Source of the DNA: RH-AL1 sp965198715
GTDB lineage: Bacteria; Pseudomonadota; Alphaproteobacteria; Rhizobiales; Beijerinckiaceae
Assembly: GCA_965198715.1 (NCBI GenBank)
Contig: CBDAPV010000001.1
Coordinates: 1,736,001 to 1,800,000 of the forward strand
Length of the DNA stretch: 64,000 nucleotides
Reading direction: 5' to 3'
The position numbers and the translations under genes are program-made. The stretch's first letter is position 1. Each line of letters opens with the position of its first letter. Positions 1 to 7,597 of the stretch are shown one piece after another. The notes beneath the pieces were generated by a model that did no database searches, was not told where the DNA came from, and saw nothing but the letters and a program-made list of their open reading frames with translations.

Positions 1-1452
1 GCCGGCGCCGGCGCCCCAGGCATCGAGCACCGGCTGCACCACCCGCCAGGCGTCCTCGACCATGTCGGCCCGGTTGAACAGGGTCGCGTCGCCGATCATG
101 ACGTCGTAGAGTAGCGTCTCGTAGCCGACGTTGGGCTCGTGCTTGAAGAAGTCCTTGTAGAGCATGTCCATCCGCACCGAGGCGAGGTGCACCTCCGGGC
201 CGGGCTTCTTCACCTCGAATTGCAGCGAGATGCCCTCGTCGGGCTGAATGCGCATGATCAGCCAGTTGGCCGTCATCTCGTCGACCGGCGTTCCCTGAAA
301 ATGCGACAGCGGCGCCGGCTTGAAGCGGATCGCGATCTCGGTGACGCGCGCGCTCATGTGCTTGCCGGTGCGCAGGTAGAACGGCACGCCGGCCCAGCGC
401 CAGTTGTCGATGCCGACGCGCAACGCGGCGTAGGTCTCGATGGTGGAGTTCGGCGACACGTCGAGCTCGTGACGGTAGGCCTGCATCGCCTTGCCGCCGA
501 TCTCGCCCGCATCGTACTGCCCGCGCACCGCGTCCTCCGCTTTCAGCGCCGGCATGGCGGTGAAAACGTCGGCCTTGCGGTTGCGGATGCCCATGGCATC
601 GAAGGTCGTCGGCGGCTCCATCGCCACCATCGCCAGCAGCGTGAAGAGGTGGTTGGGGATCATGTCGCGCAGCGCGCCGGTGACCTCGTAGAACTTGCCG
701 CGCTTCTCGACGCCGACGACCTCGGCGGCGGTGATCTGCACGTGGTCGATGCGGTCGCGGTTCCAGATCGGCTCGAAAAGGCCGTTGGCAAAGCGGAACG
801 CCATGATCGACTGCACCGTCTCCTTGCCGAGGAAATGGTCGATGCGGAAGATCTGGTCCTCCTCCACCGTCTCGAGCAGGCTCTTGTTGAGGGCGACGGC
901 GCTGTCGACATCGTGGCCGAAGGGCTTCTCCACCACCACGCGGCGCCAGAACTTCCGCTCCTCGCCCTCGTCCTGCTTGGTGAGGCCGGCCTTGCCGAGC
1001 TCGGACGCCACGATGGAAAAGAAGCGGTCGGCGACGGCGAAGTAGAAGATGACATTGCCTTTGCCGTACCCGGTCTTGTCGAGCGCACGGCCGATATCGG
1101 CGTAGAGCTCCGGCTTGGTCATGTCGCCGCGTACGTAGTCCATGCGCGAGGCGAGGTCGGACCAGACCTCCTCCTCGATATGGTCGACGTCGAACTCCGA
1201 CGCCGTGTTGCCGATGAAGCCTTCCAGCATGGTGTGGAGGTGCTGGGCCCAGCTCGCCCGGTCGCCCTCGGCGAGGTCGACGCCGATCAGCGCCACCTTT
1301 GCCGGCAGCACCTTCTCGCAGCCGAGATTGTAGATCGCCGGCATGACGAGGCGCTTGGTGAGGTCGCCGAAGGCGCCGAAGATTACGATCGCGCAGGGCT
1401 CGGGCGGCTTGGCCTTGGGCGCGGCGTTGGAGAGGGCTTCGCTTTTGGTCAT
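1..1452 (-). CDS. zwf: Glucose-6-phosphate 1-dehydrogenase, 3' end outside window
   Basis: Oxidises glucose-6-phosphate to 6-phosphogluconolactone with NAD(P)+, the entry step of the oxidative pentose phosphate and Entner-Doudoroff pathways in the cytoplasm. The reading frame is open from the ATG (minus strand, 1452-1450) to the window edge, giving 484 codons, so only a few C-terminal residues are missing relative to the usual 490 or so. The dinucleotide-binding GAFGDLTKR segment lies near residue 26 and the active-site RIDHFLGKE, the family's RIDHxLGKE signature, lies near residue 200. The gene is divergent from def across about 210 bases. Identification is firm; only the C-terminus is unseen. 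Confidence 0.96.
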   Translation of the reverse strand, partial: MTKSEALSNAAPKAKPPEPCAIVIFGAFGDLTKRLVMPAIYNLGCEKVLPAKVALIGVDLAEGDRASWAQHLHTMLEGFIGNTASEFDVDHIEEEVWSDLASRMDYVRGDMTKPELYADIGRALDKTGYGKGNVIFYFAVADRFFSIVASELGKAGLTKQDEGEERKFWRRVVVEKPFGHDVDSAVALNKSLLETVEEDQIFRIDHFLGKETVQSIMAFRFANGLFEPIWNRDRIDHVQITAAEVVGVEKRGKFYEVTGALRDMIPNHLFTLLAMVAMEPPTTFDAMGIRNRKADVFTAMPALKAEDAVRGQYDAGEIGGKAMQAYRHELDVSPNSTIETYAALRVGIDNWRWAGVPFYLRTGKHMSARVTEIAIRFKPAPLSHFQGTPVDEMTANWLIMRIQPDEGISLQFEVKKPGPEVHLASVRMDMLYKDFFKHEPNVGYETLLYDVMIGDATLFNRADMVEDAWRVVQPVLDAWGAGAG

Positions 1453-1664
1453 TGAAGGGCCTTTCTTCGCGAACTCGCAGCGGACGTAGCACGCGGCGCG
1501 CCGGGCGCCAGGCAGGGCACCGCAGCGTTACATGACGATGACCGCGGCTTAAGCCCGCGAGAAGCGAGCACCATGTCGCGACCAACCGGCCGCCCGGGTC
1601 CGCGAAATTGACCTCGCAGCACGCTGCCCCTATCTCCGAGCCACCCTCTTCACGCGCAAGCATC

Positions 1665-2216
1665 ATGGCTCTCCATCCCATCCTCATCATCCCCGAACCC
1701 AGGCTGCGTCAGACCGCCGAGCCGGTCGCCGCCGTCGACAACGCGGTGCGCCGGCTCGCCGACGACATGCTGGAGACGATGTACAAGGCCCCGGGCATCG
1801 GGCTCGCCGCGTCGCAGATCGGCGTCATGCGCCGCATCGTGGTGCTCGACGTCGCCAAGCGCGCCAGCGAGGGCGCCGAGCCGGCACCGATGGTCTTCGT
1901 CAACCCGGAGATCGTCTGGGCCTCGGCCGAGCGTTCGACCTACGAGGAGGGGTGCCTCTCGATCCCCGACTATTACGAGGAGGTCGAGCGCCCGGCCGTG
2001 GTGCGCGTCGCCTACCTCGACCGCGACGGCCTGCCGGGCGAGATCGAGGCCGAGGGGATCCTCGCGGTATGCCTGCAACACGAGATCGACCACCTGAACG
2101 GCGTGCTCTTCATCGATCACATCTCGCGGCTGAAGCGCTCGCGTGTGGTCAAGAAGTTCGAGAAGGCCGCCCGCGGCGAGGGCGCCGAAGAGCCGGCGCG
2201 CCGGGCGCGCGGGTGA
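1665..2216 (+). CDS. def: Peptide deformylase
   Basis: Removes the N-formyl group from nascent proteins; a Fe/Zn metalloenzyme acting at the ribosome. All three family motifs are present: GIGLAASQIG, the EEGCLSIP metal-cysteine motif and the QHEIDHLNG motif with the two metal-binding histidines and catalytic Glu. The frame is open further upstream (to 1608), but the ATG at 1665 begins the conserved MALHPILIIPEPRLR stretch and gives a normal 183-aa length. It is followed by fmt and truA on the same strand, an arrangement common in Hyphomicrobiales; def and fmt act at opposite ends of the formyl-methionine cycle. Confidence 0.96.
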   Translation: MALHPILIIPEPRLRQTAEPVAAVDNAVRRLADDMLETMYKAPGIGLAASQIGVMRRIVVLDVAKRASEGAEPAPMVFVNPEIVWASAERSTYEEGCLSIPDYYEEVERPAVVRVAYLDRDGLPGEIEAEGILAVCLQHEIDHLNGVLFIDHISRLKRSRVVKKFEKAARGEGAEEPARRARG

Positions 2217-2227
2217 ATCGCGTCTGT

Positions 2228-2310
2228 CATTCCGGACGGAGCGAAGCGGAGATCCGGAACCGGTGAGCTTCTCCCTTCACCTGGTACCGCGTGGCTCACC
2301 GGTTCCGGAT
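2228..2310. repeat. REP-like palindromic element between def and fmt
   Basis: A 17-base arm at 2252-2268 (ATCCGGAACCGGTGAGC) is exactly repeated in inverted orientation at 2294-2310, with a 25-base loop. It is preceded by the flank TCATTCCGGACGGAGCGAAG, a style of extragenic repeat seen in many alphaproteobacteria. It could form a strong hairpin in the def-fmt transcript, either stabilising mRNA or partly terminating transcription. No U-tract follows it. Confidence 0.75.
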
Positions 2311-2360
2311 TCGGTTGCGCCGCCCCGGATTGACGTTGCGGAAACACGTCTAACGCCACC

Positions 2361-3287
2361 ATGCGCCTAGCCTTTCTCGGCACGCCGGCCTTCGCGCTGC
2401 CGACGCTCGCCGCGATCCTCGAGGCCGGCCACGAGGTCGCTGCCGTGTATACTCGCGCGCCCAAGCCGGCTGGGCGGCGCGGGCTGGCGCTGACGCCCTC
2501 GCCCGTCCACGCGCTGGCGGAGGCGCGCGGCCTGCCGGTGCACACGCCCAAAACCCTGCGCGACCCGCAGGAGCAGGCCGCCTTCGCCGCGCTCGGCCTC
2601 GAGGTCGTGGTGGTGGTCGGCTACGGCCTGATCCTGCCGGCGCCGATCCTCGCCGCGCCGCGCGCCGGTTGCCTCAACCTGCATCCCTCGATTCTGCCGC
2701 GCTGGCGCGGCGCGGCGCCGGTCCAGCGCCCGATCATGGCCGGCGACGTCGAGACCGCCGCCGCGATCATGCTGATGGAGGAAGGGCTCGACACCGGGCC
2801 GGTGGCGCTGGAGCGCCGCGTGCCGATCCCGCCCGACGCCACCGCCGGCGACATGCACGACGCGCTGGCCGCACTCGGCGCGACGCTGATGGGCGAGGCG
2901 CTGGCCCAGGTCGAGGCCGGCACGCTGGCGCCGCGCGCGCAGGCGGAGGAGGGCGTCGTCTACGCCGCCAAGATCGACAAGGCCGAGGCGAGGATCGACT
3001 GGAGCCGGCCCGCGCGAGACGTGCACGACCACATTCGCGGGCTGTCGCCGGCGCCCGGCGCCTGGATCGAGGTCGACCTCGGCAAGGGGCCGGAGCGCAT
3101 CAAGCTGCTGCGCTCCATAATGGTCGAGGCGAGCGGTCCGCCCGGCACGGCGCTCGACGATCGTCTCGCAATCGCCTGCGGGGCGGGCGGCGTGCGTGTT
3201 CTCGAGTTGCAGGCCGCCGGCAAGAAGGCGATGACGGCCGAGGCTTTCCTCTCCGGGACCCGCGTGCCGCAAGGGTCGCGCGTCTGA
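2361..3287 (+). CDS. fmt: Methionyl-tRNA formyltransferase
   Basis: Transfers a formyl group from 10-formyl-tetrahydrofolate to Met-tRNAfMet for translation initiation. The 308-aa length is typical. The N-terminal MRLAFLGTPAFALPTL Rossmann start, the NLHPSILPRWRGAAPVQRPI segment carrying the catalytic Asn-His region, and the LDTGP motif are all visible. The C-terminal tRNA-binding domain follows from about residue 205. The stop overlaps the start codon of truA (TGATG), so the two are translationally coupled. Confidence 0.97.
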   Translation: MRLAFLGTPAFALPTLAAILEAGHEVAAVYTRAPKPAGRRGLALTPSPVHALAEARGLPVHTPKTLRDPQEQAAFAALGLEVVVVVGYGLILPAPILAAPRAGCLNLHPSILPRWRGAAPVQRPIMAGDVETAAAIMLMEEGLDTGPVALERRVPIPPDATAGDMHDALAALGATLMGEALAQVEAGTLAPRAQAEEGVVYAAKIDKAEARIDWSRPARDVHDHIRGLSPAPGAWIEVDLGKGPERIKLLRSIMVEASGPPGTALDDRLAIACGAGGVRVLELQAAGKKAMTAEAFLSGTRVPQGSRV

Positions 3288-4027
3288 TGCCCCGCTTCAA
3301 GCTCATCCTCGAATACGCCGGCACGCCCTTCGTCGGCTGGCAGCGCCAGACCAACGGCCTCGCCGTGCAGCAGGTGGTGGAGGAGGCGCTCGGCGCCATC
3401 GACGGCGGCCCGGTGACCATCCGCGGCGCCGGGCGCACGGATGCCGGCGTCCACGCCACCGGCCAGGTCGCCCACGCCGACCTCGTCAAGGAGTGGGATT
3501 CTTACCTGCTGCGCGAGGCGGTCAACGCCCACCTGCGCCCGCACCCTGTCGCCGTGGTGCTGGCCTGCCCCGTCAACGCGGGCTTCGACGCGCGGCACTC
3601 GGCGATCAAGCGGCACTACCTCTACAAGCTCTGCAACCGCCGCGCGCCGCTGACTCTGGAGGCGGATCGTGCATGGCTGATGAAGCGCAAGCTCGACGCC
3701 GGCGCGATGCACGAGGCGGCGCAGATCCTGGTCGGCCGCCACGATTTCTCGACCTTTCGCGACGCCGAGTGCCAGGCCGACAGCCCGGTCCGCACGCTGG
3801 AGCGCTTCGAGGTCATGAAGGACGGCGACCTCATCCTCATGCGCGTCACGGCACGCTCCTTCCTGCACCGCCAGGTGCGTTCCATGGTTGGCTCGCTGGA
3901 GCACGTCGGCGCCGGCAAATGGTGTAAGGCCGACCTCAGGGACGCCCTGCAGGCCAAGGACCGCCGCCGCTGCGGCCAGGTCGCACCCGCCGCCGGGCTG
4001 TACCTGATAGGGGTCGACTACGGGTAA
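3287..4027 (+). CDS. truA: tRNA pseudouridine(38-40) synthase
   Basis: Converts uridines 38-40 of the tRNA anticodon stem-loop to pseudouridine. The 246-aa protein starts at an ATG overlapping the fmt stop. The catalytic motif GAGRTDAGVHATGQVAH carries the nucleophilic Asp near residue 53. The EYAGTPFVGWQRQ start and the C-terminal RSFLHRQVRSMVGSL segment are family hallmarks. It is the last gene of the def-fmt-truA cluster and faces a DUF2147 gene. Confidence 0.97.
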   Translation: MPRFKLILEYAGTPFVGWQRQTNGLAVQQVVEEALGAIDGGPVTIRGAGRTDAGVHATGQVAHADLVKEWDSYLLREAVNAHLRPHPVAVVLACPVNAGFDARHSAIKRHYLYKLCNRRAPLTLEADRAWLMKRKLDAGAMHEAAQILVGRHDFSTFRDAECQADSPVRTLERFEVMKDGDLILMRVTARSFLHRQVRSMVGSLEHVGAGKWCKADLRDALQAKDRRRCGQVAPAAGLYLIGVDYG

Positions 4028-4067
4028 AGCCGGGCGGGGCCGGGCTGCATCCACCGTACCGCCTCGG

Positions 4068-4421
4068 CTATCTGTATAGCGTCCAAACCTCTCCGCTGCA
4101 GATCATCCCGCCCAACGCGCATCCTTCGAGCCTGAGCTGTTTCGCCGACTGCAGGTGGATGTGGGCGAGGTACTTCTGACCGCTCCGAACGTCGACGACG
4201 GTCCCGGTCCATTGCCCTCCATCGGGCTTCATCTGCAGCAGGATGGAGCGACCGAGGTCGCCCCCGTCGGCGCTCCAGCTGATGCTGCCGCATAGGTTCG
4301 GTCCACAAGGCGCGATCGCGACGCGAGCGGATCGGTCGGCGACGAGCCACTCGCCGACCGGGCTCGCGAAAGCGTAGCTCGGCGCGGCAATGAGGCAGGC
4401 CGCGAAGAGGAGGCGTTTCAT
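4068..4421 (-). CDS. Secreted DUF2147-like protein
   Basis: 117 aa with a Sec signal peptide: basic MKRLL, a hydrophobic core, and likely cleavage after AFA-S near residue 19. The mature part resembles the DUF2147 family (GEWLVADRSARVAIAPCG start, ILLQMKP, WTGTVVDVRSGQKYLAHIHLQ), small beta-rich periplasmic proteins of unknown role. Two cysteine pairs (CGPNLCG and CALGGMIC) suggest disulfides. It converges with truA with a gap of about 40 bases and no obvious shared terminator. Family assignment is by recognition of the pattern. Confidence 0.75.
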   Translation of the reverse strand: MKRLLFAACLIAAPSYAFASPVGEWLVADRSARVAIAPCGPNLCGSISWSADGGDLGRSILLQMKPDGGQWTGTVVDVRSGQKYLAHIHLQSAKQLRLEGCALGGMICSGEVWTLYR

Positions 4422-4942
4422 CGATGGGGATCCTATGGACCAGGCCTGCGACGACGGTCATGAAGAGCGCCTGTTCAGCGTCTCGACGCGGCAAGGGCGT
4501 GACGCATCTCTAGAGCGCTTCCTACGTCGCGGAGGAGCCGCCGGATCGTCGCAAGCTCCGGCCGGACACGCCTCGTAGCGCCTCGCATCGATCACGTCGG
4601 CCCACATACCCAAGATTGGCACGCCGTGATGGATACGGTATATGTACCTTGGTTCGTCCGGTCAAGCGGTTTCGAGCGGTCGGCTTGGCGGCGAAAGCGA
4701 CGTGGTCGATCGCCGATCCGGAGTGCTCGATCGACCACGTCGCGGTTCCCAGGTTCGGCGATCGGCCACCTCGCTTTTGCGGGGAAGCCGGCGGTCGCCG
4801 ACATGGGCTTTCGGCATGTGACCGTACGCCGAAACGGCCAGCCAATCGTTGGGGTGCCCTAGCCGGATCGTCATGGCGAAGCGGAGACGAATGGGAGCAA
4901 CGACCCGAATGCTAGAGCAAGCCCGCAACAGCGGCCGTCGCT
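4422..4942. repeat. Gene-free stretch with nested palindromic repeat
   Basis: No convincing gene lies in these 520 bases. They hold a nested palindrome: perfect 16-base arms at 4697-4712 and 4728-4743 (GCGACGTGGTCGATCG and its complement) with a 15-base spacer. Around it is a larger imperfect inverted repeat, 4681-4716 against 4755-4790, with about 30 of 36 positions matching. Because of the symmetry, several frames on both strands give similar peptides, which is a structural artefact and not coding. It looks like a compound REP/BIME-type element. Confidence 0.7.
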
Positions 4943-6616
4943 CTAGCCGCCGACCAGGCTGTGCTCGAACGCCTTGCCCTTGCACATGTCGTGGCACTTG
5001 GCTTCCAGCGAGCAGCACAACGAGCAGATCGCGCCCTTGTGGTAGGGGCAGTCCGTCATGTCGTGCGTCTCGTAGGTGAAGTCGCAGCAGGTGCAGGTCA
5101 GCTCCAAATGCGCCGCGATGTCGGGCGCCGGCAGCCGCGCGATGTAGTATCGGCCCTTGGTCGCGATCGCGATGATCGGCGACAGGACGAAGGCGACGGC
5201 CAGCGCGATGAAGGCCGAGAAGCTCTCGCCCCAGGGGCCGAACAGCCCGAAGAACGCGGCGGTGGCGATGATCGAGGCCACCACCATCGAGCCGAACCCG
5301 ACGGGGTTAAAGTTGTAGAGGTGCGCGCGCTTGAACTCGATGTAGGACGGGCTGAGCTTCAGGAGCGGCTTGTTGATGACGAGGTCGGCCACCACGGCTC
5401 CGATCCAGGCCACGGCGACGTTGGAGTAGAACCCGAGGATCTTGCCCAAGATCCCGAACATATTGAGCTCCATCATCGTCAGCGAGATGCCGACGTTGAG
5501 GAAGATCCACACCACCCGTCCGGGATGAGCGTGGAGGATGCGCGAGAAGAAGTTCGACCAGCTGAGCGAGCCGGAATAGGCGTTGGTGACGTTGATCTTG
5601 ATCTGCGACAGTATGACGAAGAAGGTCGCCACCGAGAGCGCCGCGAACGCGCTCGGGAAGATGTACTTGTACCCGGTAATGTACATCTGGATCGGCTCGT
5701 TGGCGTTGGCCATGCTGGTGCCGTGCGCCACCGCCAGGGAGGCGAAGAACGAGCCCATCAGCTGCTTGGCCGCGCCCAGCACCACCCAGCCCGGCCCGGC
5801 GCACATCACGGCGATCCACCATTTGGCGCTGTTCTGCCTCACCTTGTCGGGCATGAAGCGGAGGTAGTCGGCCTGCTCGCCGATCTGCGCGATGAGCGAG
5901 AGCGCGATGCCCGCCGCCGTGCCGAACAGCAGCGGATCGAAGCCGGCGCCGCTGTGCGAGGTGCCGGCGAAGCGCGTCCATTCCGTCACCGAGTTCGGAT
6001 CGCGGACGACGACGGCGAGCGGCGGCGCGAAGAGGAGCAGAAGCCAGAGCGGCTGCGTCCACACCTGCAGCTTCGAAAGGAGCGTCATGCCGAACACCAC
6101 CAGCGGGATGACGATGATCGAGGCGAGGAGGTAGCCGAGCCACAGCGGCACGCCGAAGTAGATGTCGAACGCCTGGGCCATGATCGACCCTTCCAGCGCG
6201 AAGAAGATGAAGGTGAAGGAGGCGTAGATGAGCGACGTCAGCGTCGAGCCGAGATAGCCGAAGCCGGCGCCGCGCGTCAGCAGGTCGACGTCGACGTTGT
6301 ACTTGGCGGAATAATAGGCGATCGGGATGCCGGTGACGAAGATCACCAGCGCCGCGGCGAGGATGCCCCAGAAGGCGTTGGCGAAGCCGAACTGCACGGC
6401 GAGAGAGCCGCCGATCGCCTGGTCCGCCATGTAGGCGATCCCGCCGAGCGCGGCAGTGGCGACGGCATATTCCGACCAGCGCCGAAAGCTCTTGGGCGCG
6501 TAGCGGAGCGAGTAATCTTCTAGGACAGGATTGGCGACGAACCGGTTGAAGGTCCGCTTCGGAGCGACCCTCTCAACCGGCATATTGGGCGCAAGGTTTC
6601 CCGTCACATCGACCAT
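4943..6616 (-). CDS. NCS1-family permease with Cys-rich tail (fmd locus)
   Basis: 557-aa membrane protein with about 12 hydrophobic segments, of the purine-cytosine permease/NCS1 superfamily; it probably takes up an amide, urea or related nitrogen compound. Recognisable stretches include DVDLLTRGAGFGYLGSTLTS, KINVTNAYSGSLSWSNFFSR and DLVINKP. After the last membrane segment comes a cytoplasmic Cys-rich tail (about residues 508-548) with CTCC, CPYHKGAICSLCC and CHDMC, which looks metal binding. The N-terminal half of the histidine kinase at 9064-12489 is a clear paralogue, including this tail. A motif shared with the fmdA promoter lies 56-74 bases upstream of the start. The substrate is inferred from the neighbouring fmdA. 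Confidence 0.88.
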   Translation of the reverse strand: MVDVTGNLAPNMPVERVAPKRTFNRFVANPVLEDYSLRYAPKSFRRWSEYAVATAALGGIAYMADQAIGGSLAVQFGFANAFWGILAAALVIFVTGIPIAYYSAKYNVDVDLLTRGAGFGYLGSTLTSLIYASFTFIFFALEGSIMAQAFDIYFGVPLWLGYLLASIIVIPLVVFGMTLLSKLQVWTQPLWLLLLFAPPLAVVVRDPNSVTEWTRFAGTSHSGAGFDPLLFGTAAGIALSLIAQIGEQADYLRFMPDKVRQNSAKWWIAVMCAGPGWVVLGAAKQLMGSFFASLAVAHGTSMANANEPIQMYITGYKYIFPSAFAALSVATFFVILSQIKINVTNAYSGSLSWSNFFSRILHAHPGRVVWIFLNVGISLTMMELNMFGILGKILGFYSNVAVAWIGAVVADLVINKPLLKLSPSYIEFKRAHLYNFNPVGFGSMVVASIIATAAFFGLFGPWGESFSAFIALAVAFVLSPIIAIATKGRYYIARLPAPDIAAHLELTCTCCDFTYETHDMTDCPYHKGAICSLCCSLEAKCHDMCKGKAFEHSLVGG

Positions 6617-6671
6617 AGCTCACCCCGTTCAGTTGGACAGGATCAAGCTGCACCGGCTTGGTGGCACGACC

Positions 6672-6690
6672 TATACGTGGATTTGCGTAG
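6672..6690 (-). promoter_or_regulatory. Candidate operator upstream of the NCS1 permease
   Basis: On the minus strand it reads CTACG-CAAATCC-ACGTATA, fitting CTACG-N7-ACGTATA exactly. The same pattern with a different 7-base spacer occurs upstream of fmdA (8908-8926) in the same orientation relative to its gene. It starts 56 bases upstream of the permease ATG. It is a plausible site for the LuxR-type response regulator encoded at 12486-13421. Confidence 0.5.
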
Positions 6691-6833
6691 ACGCTCGGCG
6701 TCGGCGGCGTAGCGATAGGCCGGCGACGCCTCCGTCGCCGTGGCCAAAGCCGCCGGGCACGACGGCGTCTACACCTATTTCGGCCATTTCGGCGCTGATC
6801 GGGTTCACGCTTGGCGAGTGCGGCACGGAAGAG

Positions 6834-7202
6834 ATGGGCGTCCAGTACGCCTCGCTCTCGAAGTTCCTGATCCGCGACGCCCGCCAGCACCAGCAGTCCG
6901 AGAACCACCTCTTCAAGCTGCTGCACTGCGGCTACACCGGCATGATCAACTCGAAGGAGAACGAGCCGAGCCGGGCGGAATGTCCCTCCGAGTTCTACCG
7001 CGACTGGATCGCCGACCCCGAGGCCATGGGCGCCAAGGTGGAGGCGATCACGCGCCAGCGCGTCGGGACGGACGAGTGCCCCATCGAGGCCATCCCGCTG
7101 GTCGGCAAGGGACCGGCACCGGCGCCGGACAAAGAGGTGGCCAAGCAGGCGGCCGATTGGCGAAATACGACGGTATGGCCGGGGGGACCGCCGCGGCGTT
7201 GA
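6834..7202 (+). CDS. Unrecognised protein on the opposite strand of the fmd locus
   Basis: 122 codons from the ATG at 6834. Third-position GC and residue composition look like real coding sequence (MGVQYASLSKFLIRDARQ; later TGMINSKENEPSRAECPSEF). I do not recognise the family. It contains three cysteines (HCGYTG, ECPSEF, DECPIEA) and is predicted soluble. The frame is open upstream to 6531, but that part overlaps the permease start and upstream region and looks non-coding, so the true N-terminus is uncertain and may be degraded. The ATG is preceded by GGAAGAG. It sits alone on the plus strand between the minus-strand permease and fmdB genes. Confidence 0.5.
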   Translation: MGVQYASLSKFLIRDARQHQQSENHLFKLLHCGYTGMINSKENEPSRAECPSEFYRDWIADPEAMGAKVEAITRQRVGTDECPIEAIPLVGKGPAPAPDKEVAKQAADWRNTTVWPGGPPRR

Positions 7203-7264
7203 ACATCACGGCTCCTGTGCGCGCGGATGATCGCAGCGAGAGGCTCGCCGCGATCGCCAATTCA

Positions 7265-7585
7265 TCAGTGACTGATCATCCAGGGGCGCCGCCCGGCGAA
7301 CGACTTCGCCGCACCGGCTGCGGCGGCAGGGCGCTTGGACGGGCTGCAGCAACCGCACCCGGAGGGATGCGCGCCGAACGAGCGCCGCGGCTCGTGGCGC
7401 GAGCGCTCGTTGACGGCCATGCCGCGGCGCAGCCCGGCGTCCATGCCGGCGATCGCCGGGGCGTTGAGGATCGCGCGCGGCGCCGGCGCGCCGCAGTCGC
7501 ACTCGGACGGCTGGGCGTAGTCCGCCATCGCCGCGAAGGCGGTGAAAGGCCCGCAGCTCGGGCAATCGTAATCGTAGATCGGCAT
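7265..7585 (-). CDS. fmdB: FmdB-family zinc-ribbon protein
   Basis: 106 aa starting MPIYDYDCPSCGPFTAF, the typical FmdB/CxxC_CxxC-SSSS zinc-ribbon opening, with CPSCG followed by CDCG to bind one zinc. A further Cys cluster (GCGCCSPSKRP) lies near residue 76. FmdB was first described as a putative regulator of the formamidase gene fmdA in methylotrophs; its biochemical role is not settled. It lies 12 bases downstream of fmdA on the same strand, so the two form an operon. Confidence 0.9.
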   Translation of the reverse strand: MPIYDYDCPSCGPFTAFAAMADYAQPSECDCGAPAPRAILNAPAIAGMDAGLRRGMAVNERSRHEPRRSFGAHPSGCGCCSPSKRPAAAAGAAKSFAGRRPWMISH

Positions 7586-7597
7586 CGCTTCGCCCCC

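Noticed and set aside
139..1455. 438-codon open frame on the plus strand
   Set aside because: Antisense of zwf; GC-rich codon usage leaves long antisense frames. The same holds for the long opposite-strand frames over fmt, truA, the permease, cheB, nirB and others.
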